From NCBI RefSeq assembly GCF_007679495.1, contig NZ_VEGP01000009.1:1-64000 (forward strand): DNA of 64,000 nucleotides, given 5' to 3'. A program made the position numbers and the translations under genes. Shown here one piece after another: positions 8,646 to 19,049 of the stretch. This stretch comes from Paenibacillus sp. 32O-W. GTDB lineage: Bacteria > Bacillota > Bacilli > Paenibacillales > NBRC-103111. A model generated the notes under the pieces. The model was not told where the DNA came from and made no database searches. It saw only the letters and a program-made list of their open reading frames with translations. Numbering within the stretch: position 1 is the first letter of the stretch; each line of letters opens with the position of its first letter.

Positions 8646-11306
8646 TCAGTCATTCAAACCTTTGAGTGCAATATTAATTTCCGTAGCACTTGTTATCGTT
8701 TTAAAGGTAACATTAGGAAATATTTCAAAATGCGCTTCACCACAACGTATTTTTGCATTTTCACTGTTTCGGCGCTTGTTTTCATCATGGGTAGACTTTG
8801 TTTCAGCGACAAAATACAACTTAGCTTCTTCGCCTTCAGGCTCTAATACAATGGCCCAATCGGGGTTGTACTTGCCGAGCGGCGTATCAATTTGAAACCA
8901 TCGCGGCAGCTTAAGAAACATTTTCACATCCGTCCGGGTATCCATCTCTTGAGCAAATTGCCGTTCAATCTCGGAATCGTACTCAATGGCTTCGTAAATG
9001 GAATGGTTCACCGGGATCATGCGGTTGATGTAACTGATGATCTCTTCCTGTTCAAACAGAAGCATTTCGTATTCCGCTCCTGCCACTTTTTCATATTTGA
9101 TTCCGTCCACCATCAGTTTTTCCATTGCTTCGCGGATCGATTTAGCCGAATAGTAAAGAAATTGCTGTGGATTCACCCACAGATCACCGAGCCTACCGGA
9201 AGAGACCAGGATTTCTGCGATTGTACCTCGGGTTAATTCTGTTTCCCTCTGAATATAACCAATCAGATCAGGAATTTGCCGAACCTTAAACGAGGACTGA
9301 GATTCACTAACAGCAAACAAAGAAGTCGTTACGCCTTTCTGTGTAATCTCAATGCCTCTCTTCTGAGTCACAATATTCGGATTCGAAATAGCAGGCATTT
9401 GACGCATAGCTTCGGCGGCGGCACGAATCAAATCGGAAGCCGCGTAATGCACGGAATAACGTGTCTTGTGTTTTATGCGGTTCCACAAGTCCAAAAAGTC
9501 CTGATTTTCTTTCCATTTGCTAACCAGTTGAATTTTCTTGCGTTTGCTGGCTTGATCGATATATTCTTTGGGAAACTGAACACCACAATCGTTTTCAATT
9601 TCTGTCTGCAGCTCACGAGCGAAATCCTCATAGCTTTCATTGGCTACAACTGTTAATCGGTTCACGCTGGCGTCAAATACACGATTTCCTGTTTCATCTA
9701 CCGGCAGCCGCAATCCCCGGCCAATCTCCTGTCGTTTTTTCAAAGTGGATTTCGTTTCGTTCAATGTGCAGATTTGGAATACATTCGGGTTATCCCAACC
9801 TTCCCGCAATGCGGAATGGCTGAAGATGAACCGAAGAGGCTCGTCGAGAGAAAGCAGTCTTTCCTTGTCCTTCATAATCAGTTCATACGCATCATTGTCA
9901 GCCTTGGTGTTTCCGGATGTATCCTTTGCCTTTCCTTTGCCGTCACTTGCAAAGTACCCGTTATGAACAAGATCTACATCCGGTAGGTTCAATGATCGAT
10001 ATAATGGTTTGGACGACAGCTCTTGATAGGCATCTTTAAACCAAAGTCGGATTTTACCGTCTGAATCTGCGTAGTTTGCTACACGATCAATAAAAAACAG
10101 GGATAAAACTTTCATTCTTCTCCCAATCGGAAAACGTTCCGTTATACGCAATTCCTTTTCCAAATGAGCTTTAACCGTTTCATAAATCTGCACACGCATC
10201 AAATCTTCGGTTTGTCCGCCCAATGTTTGTCCCGTACCAAGAACCGTCCCGTTTGCAAAAGCAATGATACCGCTCCCGGCGTCAATGTGGTCAACAATAT
10301 AATCGCGATAAGCTTCTCTATTTCCGGACAACTTATATAAGTCCTCGCCGTTTTTGCTGACAGATATCTTTGTTCTGACGGGTCCTTGCACTTGTTGTTT
10401 TTCAATGACAAGTTTTGCCGTTACCTTGGACTTCGTAGCCGTAATGGATTCCACAAAGATATACGGCTGGTTATAATCCGGCTGCTCCATAACGGAAGCT
10501 ACTTCGATCCGCTTAACCAGTTTCAGTTCGTAGGCTCTAACCGGGTTAAGTTGGTATAGCAAATTATAAACATGACGGTGGGTTGCAGAATAGCGCAACG
10601 TGCATAATGGATTCATACTTTGAATGGCAGCGCGCGCCTGTTCGCTCTCCATATTTTGCGGTTCATCCATAATGACAATCGGGCTTGTCGCCTGAATAAA
10701 TTCAATGGGAAGCCGACCGGACAATCGGTCATGCTCCTTGTGTATGACATTATTGTCTTTCTTATTGAATGCATCAATGTTGATCACCATGATTTGCAGC
10801 TGATTGGCGGCGGCAAACTGGCGAAGGGATGAAATGCGTTTGGAGTCATATACCCAGTAATCCATCGGAGGATGGCCGTACTCTTTGTCAAAATGTTCGC
10901 GAGTTAGTTGCAAATTTTTCAAAACGCCTTCCCGGATGGCTACACTGGGAACGACAATGATATATTTTTTAAACCCATAATTGGCATGCAACTCATGAAT
11001 CGTTCGCAAATAAACATAAGTTTTCCCGGTTCCCGTCTCCATTTCTATAGAGAAGTTTAGACCGCTCAGCTCCGTTGATACGTTTAATTGGTGTTTCCGC
11101 TGGATTTGCTGAACATTTGATAATATGGTTTCCGCACTGATGTGAAGTTGATTTCCTATGCCTAGCTCAGTCAGCAACCCTCCGGCCATTCCAGTCAAAT
11201 CGATTTCATATTCGCCGCGTTGCAAGGGCTGGCCTCTAAACAGATCGACAACCGCCTGAACAGCTTCCAATTGGTGCGGCTGCTGATTGTCAAATTGAAT
11301 CTTCAC
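8646..11306 (-). CDS. res: Type III restriction enzyme, Res subunit
   Basis: An 886-aa subunit combining an SF2 helicase and a nuclease, which cuts DNA after ATP-driven communication between head-to-head sites. Visible are Walker A (METGTGKT, about residue 92), a DEPQ motif II, the SATH motif III and the C-terminal helicase region (GWDNPNVF...RQEIGRGLRLP). A PD-(D/E)xK nuclease lies near the end (NPDWAIV...YFVAETKS). It begins with GTG, preceded by AGGAG, 12 bases after the Mod stop. It is the last gene of the GajA-GajB-Mod-Res transcription unit. Full length with all motifs present; likely functional. Confidence 0.92.
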   Translation of the reverse strand: MKIQFDNQQPHQLEAVQAVVDLFRGQPLQRGEYEIDLTGMAGGLLTELGIGNQLHISAETILSNVQQIQRKHQLNVSTELSGLNFSIEMETGTGKTYVYLRTIHELHANYGFKKYIIVVPSVAIREGVLKNLQLTREHFDKEYGHPPMDYWVYDSKRISSLRQFAAANQLQIMVINIDAFNKKDNNVIHKEHDRLSGRLPIEFIQATSPIVIMDEPQNMESEQARAAIQSMNPLCTLRYSATHRHVYNLLYQLNPVRAYELKLVKRIEVASVMEQPDYNQPYIFVESITATKSKVTAKLVIEKQQVQGPVRTKISVSKNGEDLYKLSGNREAYRDYIVDHIDAGSGIIAFANGTVLGTGQTLGGQTEDLMRVQIYETVKAHLEKELRITERFPIGRRMKVLSLFFIDRVANYADSDGKIRLWFKDAYQELSSKPLYRSLNLPDVDLVHNGYFASDGKGKAKDTSGNTKADNDAYELIMKDKERLLSLDEPLRFIFSHSALREGWDNPNVFQICTLNETKSTLKKRQEIGRGLRLPVDETGNRVFDASVNRLTVVANESYEDFARELQTEIENDCGVQFPKEYIDQASKRKKIQLVSKWKENQDFLDLWNRIKHKTRYSVHYAASDLIRAAAEAMRQMPAISNPNIVTQKRGIEITQKGVTTSLFAVSESQSSFKVRQIPDLIGYIQRETELTRGTIAEILVSSGRLGDLWVNPQQFLYYSAKSIREAMEKLMVDGIKYEKVAGAEYEMLLFEQEEIISYINRMIPVNHSIYEAIEYDSEIERQFAQEMDTRTDVKMFLKLPRWFQIDTPLGKYNPDWAIVLEPEGEEAKLYFVAETKSTHDENKRRNSENAKIRCGEAHFEIFPNVTFKTITSATEINIALKGLND

Positions 11307-11318
11307 AAAAACACACTC

Positions 11319-13169
11319 CTATACGGTCCGAAATTCGATGTCATGAGACTTCATCTCCAGCACCGCATTCGTTTTTAAAGGATCGTTGCCATGAAATGCC
11401 GAGTCAAGACATATGACTGAATCAGGCTCTAGTTCGATCATGCCTCGGACAAGTTCTTCTGTTAGAGTCTCCGCAAGACAGACGAGAAGGCTTCCATCGG
11501 CAACGGAATAAACGGTTTCGCCAAGGGCAAGGACAGGAGCAATTCGTTCCGAAAGTTGAAAGCCTGATTTCAGCAGGATTTCATACAGCATATCCAGCTT
11601 CGAACGGCCAGGTTGAACATTATCAGCAAAAAGGGTAAGCTGTTCGACCAAAACTTGCGCATTCGGAATGTTCTCGAACGAACCATCCCAAATTTTAAAG
11701 TTGCTTGAAGAAAGTTTGAATACTTTAAAGCCGCGATCCTGGGTATGAACATCCGCAAGATCCAGTTCGTTTTCTTCTTCTTGATTGATTTTCGCAATCA
11801 CGCGGCGGACACGTTCCTTGGTGATTTCAACGATTGTAGGGTAGTCCTGCCGATCTATCGGTTCGGGAAGCTGAACAAGGATAAATTTGCGATTGCCTCC
11901 ATCCTGACGGTTTAATTCCAGAACGGCTTGAGCCGTTGTTCCGGAACCTGCGAAGAAGTCGAGGACGATGTCGTTTTCTCCCGTACATTGATCAATAAAC
12001 GTTTTTATTAGTTCTGTAGGTTTTGGGTAAGCAAAGATTCTTTCTCCAAGCAACTCTGTAACTTCCCGTGTTCCGTCAGTAGTAAAACCAACATCTTTTA
12101 AAATTGATGAAAAACCCGTAGTGCTACTTTGGAGATCTCTTAAAAACTTCTTCTGCCGCGGCCTTCCATTTGGATTCTTTGGAAAAAGTATTTCATTATT
12201 TTGGATCATTTGATCTATTGTTTCTTTTGATTTTGACCATCCTCTGGCTGGATTAGGTGGATAAGCAATGCCCGTCTCTGGATCAATGATATCGAAATGT
12301 AAGTTAGGTCGTTGTTCTTTAGTTGCTAAACCTGTTAAATCAATACTTGCCCATGGTCCCCTGGGATCATTATCGGGGTTTTGATATTTCGAAATATCAA
12401 TATCTTTTCCTCTGAGCGTTCCTTTTTGAGTTTTTTGATACACAACAATATATTCATGATCCGTTGATGCATTTGTCAGGTTTCTATTGTCCGCATTTTG
12501 TCGCCTGTGCCAAACAGTAGTGATAACGTGATTTTCTTCCCCGAAAATTTCATCAAGTAACGCTCTTAGGTTTTTGATCTCATGATCGTCAATGGAAATG
12601 CATATAATTCCATCTTCTTTGAGCAAGTTTCTCGCCAGAAACAAACGTGGGTACATCATGTTCAGCCAGTTGGAGTGATAGCGGCCATTTGTTTCCGCAT
12701 TTGTGCTCAACCGGATGCCATTTTCATCAGTCTGTCCCGAGAAACGCAAGTATTCTTCCAAACCCTCTCTGAAGTTATCCGGATAAATGAATTCATTGCC
12801 CGTATTGTAAGGCGGGTCGATATAAATCATTTTAATCTTGCCATAATAGCTTTTTTGCAGCAGCTTCAATACTTCCAAATTATCTCCTTCAATAATGGCA
12901 TTTTCGGATGTATCAAAGTGGATGGATTGTTCCGGAACCGGAAGGAGGGTCCCGACACTAGGAACTTGTATGTTTTGTATCGCCTCACTTTTCCCGGCCC
13001 AGGTCAGTACGTAGCGTTCTTTGCGGTTATCCACCAATTCTCCCAAAACTTCTTTAAGATGATCAAAATCAACTTTGCCTTCGCGGAAAACCTCGGGAAA
13101 AAGCTGCTTTAATTTTTCTGTCCGGTCGGCAATCATATCTAGTGACGCTATTCTTAATCTTTCACTCAT
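11319..13169 (-). CDS. mod: Type III DNA methyltransferase, Mod subunit
   Basis: A 616-aa adenine-N6 methyltransferase of the beta class. The catalytic DPPY motif (YIDPPYNTGNEFIYPDNF) precedes the AdoMet motif (VLDFFAGSGTTAQA), the order diagnostic for type III Mod proteins, with a target recognition region between them. It would methylate one strand of the recognition site and direct Res. Its ATG overlaps the stop of the UvrD helicase gene as ATGA, so I start it at 13169 rather than at the frame's upstream in-frame codon. The overlap couples its translation to the Gabija-like genes. Confidence 0.92.
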   Translation of the reverse strand: MSERLRIASLDMIADRTEKLKQLFPEVFREGKVDFDHLKEVLGELVDNRKERYVLTWAGKSEAIQNIQVPSVGTLLPVPEQSIHFDTSENAIIEGDNLEVLKLLQKSYYGKIKMIYIDPPYNTGNEFIYPDNFREGLEEYLRFSGQTDENGIRLSTNAETNGRYHSNWLNMMYPRLFLARNLLKEDGIICISIDDHEIKNLRALLDEIFGEENHVITTVWHRRQNADNRNLTNASTDHEYIVVYQKTQKGTLRGKDIDISKYQNPDNDPRGPWASIDLTGLATKEQRPNLHFDIIDPETGIAYPPNPARGWSKSKETIDQMIQNNEILFPKNPNGRPRQKKFLRDLQSSTTGFSSILKDVGFTTDGTREVTELLGERIFAYPKPTELIKTFIDQCTGENDIVLDFFAGSGTTAQAVLELNRQDGGNRKFILVQLPEPIDRQDYPTIVEITKERVRRVIAKINQEEENELDLADVHTQDRGFKVFKLSSSNFKIWDGSFENIPNAQVLVEQLTLFADNVQPGRSKLDMLYEILLKSGFQLSERIAPVLALGETVYSVADGSLLVCLAETLTEELVRGMIELEPDSVICLDSAFHGNDPLKTNAVLEMKSHDIEFRTV

Positions 13170-14926
13170 AATGAACTCTCTCCCTGATCTATTCCGATTA
13201 GTTTCTTTTCCCATGCTTTCTTGTCAGTTTCATCAGGAACAGCAAGTACAAGCAGTTTTCGCGGCCTAGTAATGCCTACATATACGATTCTTAACTCTTC
13301 ACAAATTGTTATACTAGTGTTATTTTTTATATACGTACTGTAATAGCTTTTCTTGCCAGCTTTCTTTTTCAAAAAAAGTAGCACAGCATCAAAGGTCTCG
13401 CCTTTCGCGGTATGCACCGTTCCCAATCTATACTCAAGATGTTCTGCGTATAATTCGGCAGTTTCAAACAATTGTTCGAACGTCAGACCTCCAAAACTAG
13501 AATCAACCTCCAGTTTTATTTTGATCCCATTTATTTTGAAATTCTGATTTGCTTGATTGATCCAACTCATAAGATCGATGTTCGTATTTGGCAGTAACTG
13601 CAGGATGTTTAGAATACGTTTCCGATATTTCAAAAAACCTTCCTCTGATATCCTATCAGCAATATCATTTTCTGAACAGTAATTGTTGCCTGACAATGCT
13701 TTATGTATTGCACGCTCAATCATTTTATAACCGTCTTTAAAATGTTTACGGTCGTATAAGTATTTGCCTTTGGCGAACTCTCTTGTGAACATTTTTCCGG
13801 GAAGCCAAGGGTCTTCCTGCTTTATTGCACCGTCGATACCTATGATTTGATAGTAAAAGCCCTTACTTCTGTACAATACAGCAATTTTTTCACGGTTTAT
13901 ATCGATTTGGTTCTGAATGCATAAGCGAAGAAAATCATCGATTGTATGCTGTAAATTGTCTGCATTATAGGTAACAATAGTTGGCTGTAGTTCGCATTCT
14001 TTCACATTTTCGTTTACTGCTACTGATGGATTATCTAAAGAAGACAACCGATAAGTAAAATTGCAGATATTACGGGAACTTCTTCTATTTTCGTTTAAAA
14101 CGACTGAGTTTTCTTTCCAAAGAGCATACTTTTCTATAAATAATTCCGGTTTGGCGTCATTCCATTCATATATTGCCTGATCCGGATCTCCAATCATCAA
14201 AATGTGCTCAAGCCCGTGATTCAGGAGACAGTCGATGATTTTCATTTGAACATCCGATGTATCCTGTGCTTCGTCAATCAAAAGTTCGGGGAATCTCTGC
14301 ACAATTGATTTGGCCACTGCAGGATAACTCTCCAATATTTTAGTTGAAATGTAGTTGGCATCTGATTGTGTTGCAAATCCCTGTTTCCAGAAAGCGTACT
14401 TCATGTCTTTCAGGTGCTTGACATGACCACTTTCGGAGCCATCCTTATTGAACCATTTAAAATGGTATTGTGACGGGCTCTTGGTACGTATCGCAATATC
14501 CTCAGCGTTGAAACTTACTGCATCAAAGTATCGGTTATAATCTCTCTCATATTTTCCACCCGTCCAAGTGCCATGTGGTTCACCAACAAGGATGGGACGC
14601 CTACTGCACCCCATAATGAGATGGCCATAAGGCAAAAAAATGAATTTATTAACGAAGCTGTCGATTGTGCCTAAAAAGTGAGGATATTGAACGGGTATTC
14701 TAATCTCAAACTTTTCATTAAGTTGTTTTTCAATCTCCTTCCATGCCACATTTGTAAAGGAAATAGCAGCAATACCTTGGCATTTTCGATCCCAATTACT
14801 TATTCTATAGGCCAATCTCGCGGCAAGCGAGTATGTTTTCCCACTGCCGGGACATGCTCTGACGACAGATCTTCCGGTTTTTTCAAATACAATCTCGCGT
14901 TGCTCTGAGGACAGAGAACTAAACAT
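13166..14926 (-). CDS. gajB: UvrD-like helicase, GajB-type (Gabija)
   Basis: A 586-aa superfamily 1 helicase. The N-terminus reads SSEQREIVFEKTGRS then Walker A ACPGSGKTYSLAARL; Walker B is LLIDEAQDTS, followed by GDPDQAIYEW. The C-terminal motif GTVHTAKGETFDAV and VGITRPRKLL complete the UvrD set. Directly upstream is an OLD/TOPRIM nuclease, which is the gajA-gajB arrangement of Gabija phage defence. The ATG at 14926, eight bases after AGGA, overlaps the end of that gene. It is longer than the roughly 500 residues I recall for GajB, so a related OLD-UvrD pair is possible. In Gabija, GajB is thought to sense DNA ends or nucleotides and activate GajA. Confidence 0.8.
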   Translation of the reverse strand: MFSSLSSEQREIVFEKTGRSVVRACPGSGKTYSLAARLAYRISNWDRKCQGIAAISFTNVAWKEIEKQLNEKFEIRIPVQYPHFLGTIDSFVNKFIFLPYGHLIMGCSRRPILVGEPHGTWTGGKYERDYNRYFDAVSFNAEDIAIRTKSPSQYHFKWFNKDGSESGHVKHLKDMKYAFWKQGFATQSDANYISTKILESYPAVAKSIVQRFPELLIDEAQDTSDVQMKIIDCLLNHGLEHILMIGDPDQAIYEWNDAKPELFIEKYALWKENSVVLNENRRSSRNICNFTYRLSSLDNPSVAVNENVKECELQPTIVTYNADNLQHTIDDFLRLCIQNQIDINREKIAVLYRSKGFYYQIIGIDGAIKQEDPWLPGKMFTREFAKGKYLYDRKHFKDGYKMIERAIHKALSGNNYCSENDIADRISEEGFLKYRKRILNILQLLPNTNIDLMSWINQANQNFKINGIKIKLEVDSSFGGLTFEQLFETAELYAEHLEYRLGTVHTAKGETFDAVLLFLKKKAGKKSYYSTYIKNNTSITICEELRIVYVGITRPRKLLVLAVPDETDKKAWEKKLIGIDQGESSL

Positions 14927-16772
14927 CGGCATCATCCTGAACAACCCATTTGATTGCTTGTGCGATGTACTCAGGGACTTTAAAGTTAATTTTGGTTGCC
15001 CCTTGATTTGCATCGTTTGGGTGTGCTTTATTAGCCAATTCCTTTTCGGATTGACGATAGGCAAACAGTTCGGCTTCAAGTTTCACTGCCAGCCGATAAG
15101 CCAATTCCGACTTATCCTTGTTCGTCCCAAGCTTTTTCATAAATTCGCGAGCATGCTGAATATCGGAACTACCTTTCTCAATAACAGTACGCTGATGCAT
15201 CTCCTGATAGATATTAAGCAACAAATCCCTGTTCGCTTTGTCCTCTAGAAACAGATCATGTTCAAAGGTGATTTTTGCTAACCGCACTTTTAAAAGCCCT
15301 TGCTCCAAAGCCGCAGCTTTTACAGCCCTCTCTGAAATTTCTCCAGTTGAATTAGGATCACTATCCGTTATAATAGCTGCTCTTGCATGCAGTCTCTTTC
15401 CTTCATCCGTAGAGTTAAACAACTTTCCAAAATGCTCAAAGGCCACGCCGTTCACGTTCACAATTTCAATCCCGTTTTTATCCAGATCATACTTTCCGTC
15501 TTTATCCATTAACTTTGCAAAAACAGGGAGAAGCAATGCTTCGGAAATGCCCTCGACAAATATGACTCCATTTGCGAAAAATAATTGCGACTTTGTTACA
15601 TCTAGAAACTTGGCTAAAAACGCTTTGTTCTCATCCTTTAAGTCAGAGTTTTTAATAGACAACGCCGAAATATTGTTTTTTTGATTTTGCAGAACGATAA
15701 GTGCATTTAAATCGGCTTTGGCAGTAATAGTCGGAGAATGCGATGTAATAAAAAGCTGGAATCCGATCTTGTCCAATTCATTCAGATATTTGAAGAATAC
15801 GTTTTGCAACTGTGGGTGCAGATGAGCTTCCGGTTCTTCGATTAACAGGGCAATATAGGTCTCAGGTTCGACTTGCTGTCTATTCTTTAAATCGCCAAGA
15901 ACAGTTGCAGTATATATCAGGTTATTATACCCTAGTCCGTTCTGATAGAGTTCAAAATACCCTTGCTTTGAAGAATCGGTTTGCAGATTCTCTTGGTTGA
16001 AAACAGGAATTTGCATGCGAAGGTTATCGACTATGCCTCTAAACTCGTAAGGAAGAAAGTCGATCTCTACTTCTTGTCCTTTTCCATGAAAGGTTGTTTG
16101 CTTTAAATGTTCGTTGACTTTTTCTTTACCGGTGTTAATTAAATCTGTCCATTCTTGATTATTTTTCAAAGCATCCGTTACTTTTCTGGCCAGTTCCTTT
16201 CGCTTATCTTCATCAATTCGATTTTTGTTTCTGTCCTCGTTCAGATTCATGTAAAGTTGTCCGATACGATTTCCTCTCGAGGGTCTCAAATACTGTTCGG
16301 CATCTCTTAATGCCCCGAGATATACATGCAACAGCAGATCCCATACATCGGGTTCAATTTGCTGGCCTTCATTATGACCGCCCCAAACCCTGTACTTTAT
16401 TTTTTCTATATTTTTTTGTCGATCTATGTAATATCGATAATGTATTTGCAACTCACTCTGACCATTATCGTTGAGTGCATGCAAATCGTTAAACCAACCC
16501 GTCTCTTCATCTTTCTCAACTTTAAAATTCAAATGAAACTCGATGTCAGGAAGCAGAAAATCAGGGTTCGACCTATCGATGTAAAAGTCACTTTTCCGTA
16601 CGTAAATGTCACGGACTTGTTTGCCGTAACTTAAACATATTCTCAAAGCATCGATGATCGCGGATTTGCCGGCGTTATTCTCCCCGACAAGAATATTTAA
16701 CCCCTTATTAAATTCAAGCTTCAGCTCTTTTATAGCTCTGAAGTTCTTGATAAGGAGATATTTTAAATACAT
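14919..16772 (-). CDS. gajA: OLD-family ATPase/TOPRIM nuclease, GajA-type (Gabija)
   Basis: A 617-aa protein with an ABC-like ATPase split around a dimer region and a C-terminal TOPRIM nuclease. Walker A is VGENNAGKSAIIDAL (residue about 31), Walker B is LIEEPEAHLHPQ, and the D-loop His region is LFITSHSPT. TOPRIM acidic residues appear in VIFVEGISEALLLPVF and IITDSDPNSTGE. Followed by a UvrD helicase with an 8-base overlap, it fits GajA of Gabija, a sequence-specific DNA nickase held off by nucleotides in uninfected cells. The ribosome site AGGAG precedes the ATG by nine bases. It heads the four-gene defence operon. Confidence 0.82.
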   Translation of the reverse strand: MYLKYLLIKNFRAIKELKLEFNKGLNILVGENNAGKSAIIDALRICLSYGKQVRDIYVRKSDFYIDRSNPDFLLPDIEFHLNFKVEKDEETGWFNDLHALNDNGQSELQIHYRYYIDRQKNIEKIKYRVWGGHNEGQQIEPDVWDLLLHVYLGALRDAEQYLRPSRGNRIGQLYMNLNEDRNKNRIDEDKRKELARKVTDALKNNQEWTDLINTGKEKVNEHLKQTTFHGKGQEVEIDFLPYEFRGIVDNLRMQIPVFNQENLQTDSSKQGYFELYQNGLGYNNLIYTATVLGDLKNRQQVEPETYIALLIEEPEAHLHPQLQNVFFKYLNELDKIGFQLFITSHSPTITAKADLNALIVLQNQKNNISALSIKNSDLKDENKAFLAKFLDVTKSQLFFANGVIFVEGISEALLLPVFAKLMDKDGKYDLDKNGIEIVNVNGVAFEHFGKLFNSTDEGKRLHARAAIITDSDPNSTGEISERAVKAAALEQGLLKVRLAKITFEHDLFLEDKANRDLLLNIYQEMHQRTVIEKGSSDIQHAREFMKKLGTNKDKSELAYRLAVKLEAELFAYRQSEKELANKAHPNDANQGATKINFKVPEYIAQAIKWVVQDDADV

Positions 16773-17046
16773 ACGCCCATCTCCTCTGCGTTTATGCTAA
16801 AACCGAAACTTAGAAGTCCGTAAGCCCAAATAATAAATACGACAAAACCGGACAACATTCCTGCTTTATCATCTTTTGCTGATGTCGGTTGCAACCTGGG
16901 AAGAAGTGCTTGTGACAGTTTCCAAAACTGGGCTTCTATTCTTTATAGTAGCTGTAGCCGCGACTATATACGTGTACCCCAAAATCTACCGCATTCTTTA
17001 CAATGAAACATAATATCATCCTCGTATCGTTCTGAGGAAGATTATC
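16773..17046. other. Leader region of the Gabija/type III operon
   Basis: About 270 bp between the hydrolase gene and the gajA-like start, both on the minus strand. It has short open frames on the minus strand, for example a Cys-x-x-Cys peptide (MFHCKECGRFW) starting near 17012 with AGGATG upstream, and a hydrophobic frame running into the gajA start. None is long enough to call. A promoter is expected here, but no clear -35/-10 pair was found. Confidence 0.35.
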
Positions 17047-19017
17047 TCACGGGCTAACACCGCTCGCCAGATACGGCCTGCCAAAAAACACCTGCTTTTC
17101 CGTGTCGAACAGATTCCGGTATACCACTTGTCCCCGAGTGGAGGAAGCGTCCACTACTTTGCCGTCTCCCGCATAAATGCCGACATGAGTGATATCCTTG
17201 AATCTGCCGTTGCGCTCGTAGCTCCAAAACACAAGGTCACCCGGAACCAACTCCGCCGCGCTTACGGTCAGGCCATTCTCAACGCAAAATCTGGCCTGCT
17301 CCGCTGCGGTTCGCGGCAAGTTAATACCTAGCTGACGATACACCCATTGGACGAGATAGCTGCAATCCGTATAGTTGTCCTGACCGGCCTTCGGTTGGCT
17401 ATACGGATCGCCTAGACGAGTCAGCGCCAATTTGACGGCTTCACTGCCCAGTTCGCCTTCGGGCAAATGCTGTTGAACCGATTCAAGCTGCTCCGGCGTC
17501 AAACCAATATCCGCATCTTTTCCAAGTATTGCATACATGAGCGGGCGAAACTCCTCGGACAGCATTTCCTTCATTAATTCAATCTGTTCATTTGTAAAGC
17601 GGTATATATCTGCCTGTTGCTCCGCAGTTTGGCTAGTGACGGTAATATGCAAGATGCGCTCATATCGGGTAATCGTTTCTTCGCTGGTGCTCCCGTCCTC
17701 ATGTTCGATCGTAACCGTTTCCTTATGTTCTATCGTTTCAACACGAGATTCCAGCGAATTCATATCCCAAAACACCGATCGAATGATACCGATTCTTGTT
17801 GCATCAAGCGTAGCCACATCCATTCCGTTTTCCGCATCCATGACGGTCTTCACGGCAAAGACGGCGATAATGTCCATCCAGTTATCGATCCGCGTATTGT
17901 CCGCGCTGCCGGGATAATGATATTCCACCCGGTCTACATTGCCAGCGGATTGCTGTATTTCTGCCAGTCGGGCGGCAAATTCATCGTCTATTTCCTGAAC
18001 GATTCGGGTAAGCGGCTTTACATCGGCATCCGTATTTTCACCAGACACAAAGATACCGAAAGGAGAGGAAATGACAGCGGCTATCGCCATGACAATGCAC
18101 AAAACTACAATTACCGAACCGCTGATCCCCAAAAGTGCCGTCAATCCCTTGACAAGCAAGGCGGTGGCTCTTACAACCATTTTAACGATAAGGCGATTCA
18201 ATCTCGCGGCAGCTCGCGCGGTTTGAATGGACCGGCGGGCAGACATCGCCATCTGCGCAGCCCGCTGTGCTTCCTTGACGGCATTCATTTTCCCTTCAGT
18301 TTGAGCATCCGAATGATTGTTAGCGTGCTCTAGCCGATGCCCATTTTTTACAAATGGCGATAATGTCTTAAAATTTCGTACTTTCCGTTTGATCGTATGA
18401 CCTGATTGTTTTGATATAGCAGAGGGGACTCGGGTTAACGGTTTCACGCGTTCATTTGCTGAACGAGATACCGCGGCTGAGAATGTTTCCTTCTTCCCCA
18501 CCGGTTTTAGAGGGCCGATATCCCTTTTCTGCATCCGCTCAGGAAAGTCGCCTGTTCGAGAACGATGCAGAAGCCGGGCATTGACCCGGCTCCGTATAAA
18601 TCGTTGTTTTCCTGAATGCGAGCCAGAAGACAAGACGTATTTTCCATCAACCGGCTTACGGAGATGTATCCTACGGGCAAGTCGCGGTGTACGCGTAATC
18701 GAAGACTCCGTATGAACATCAATTGGGCTCTGACTTGTGACAGAATCACCATCTGGCAACGGCCGCCTTTTTAGAATGTGCCGAATCAATCTCTTGTTGA
18801 CACGCACACTCATTCCCATTTGGGCACGTATCGTTTTTATCGTAGCCGCTGCGGACTGGCCCTGCGCATATTCAACCGGAGATTGGGAAGTCGTCTTGTC
18901 ATGATCAACTTGCCGCTTGGCACGAGCGCTTGAACGCTTTACACGATGCAACACGTTTGGGAATCTGTCCAAACGTTTGACGTCTTTCACAACATTCCTC
19001 GTTTTAATTTCCTTCAT
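17047..19017 (-). CDS. Conjugation-associated NlpC/P60 cell wall hydrolase
   Basis: A 656-aa membrane-anchored peptidoglycan hydrolase that would open the wall for the mating channel (VirB1/Orf14-like role). It has a very basic, low-complexity cytoplasmic region of about 275 residues, one long hydrophobic segment (ALLGISGSVIVVLCIVMAIA) and an extracellular domain. The NlpC/P60 domain is at the C-terminus, with the catalytic Cys in YTDCSYLVQWVY and His in DITHVGIYAGDG. The start used is the ATG at 19017 (MKEIKTRN), after a GGAATGGGA stretch; the frame is open 84 bases further upstream. Related hydrolases in Firmicutes ICEs lie next to virB4, whereas here 15 kb of potassium genes come between. 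Confidence 0.88.
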   Translation of the reverse strand: MKEIKTRNVVKDVKRLDRFPNVLHRVKRSSARAKRQVDHDKTTSQSPVEYAQGQSAAATIKTIRAQMGMSVRVNKRLIRHILKRRPLPDGDSVTSQSPIDVHTESSITRTPRLARRIHLRKPVDGKYVLSSGSHSGKQRFIRSRVNARLLHRSRTGDFPERMQKRDIGPLKPVGKKETFSAAVSRSANERVKPLTRVPSAISKQSGHTIKRKVRNFKTLSPFVKNGHRLEHANNHSDAQTEGKMNAVKEAQRAAQMAMSARRSIQTARAAARLNRLIVKMVVRATALLVKGLTALLGISGSVIVVLCIVMAIAAVISSPFGIFVSGENTDADVKPLTRIVQEIDDEFAARLAEIQQSAGNVDRVEYHYPGSADNTRIDNWMDIIAVFAVKTVMDAENGMDVATLDATRIGIIRSVFWDMNSLESRVETIEHKETVTIEHEDGSTSEETITRYERILHITVTSQTAEQQADIYRFTNEQIELMKEMLSEEFRPLMYAILGKDADIGLTPEQLESVQQHLPEGELGSEAVKLALTRLGDPYSQPKAGQDNYTDCSYLVQWVYRQLGINLPRTAAEQARFCVENGLTVSAAELVPGDLVFWSYERNGRFKDITHVGIYAGDGKVVDASSTRGQVVYRNLFDTEKQVFFGRPYLASGVSP

Positions 19018-19049
19018 CGTCCCATTCCACTCCCGTCGCTGGCAGCCAT

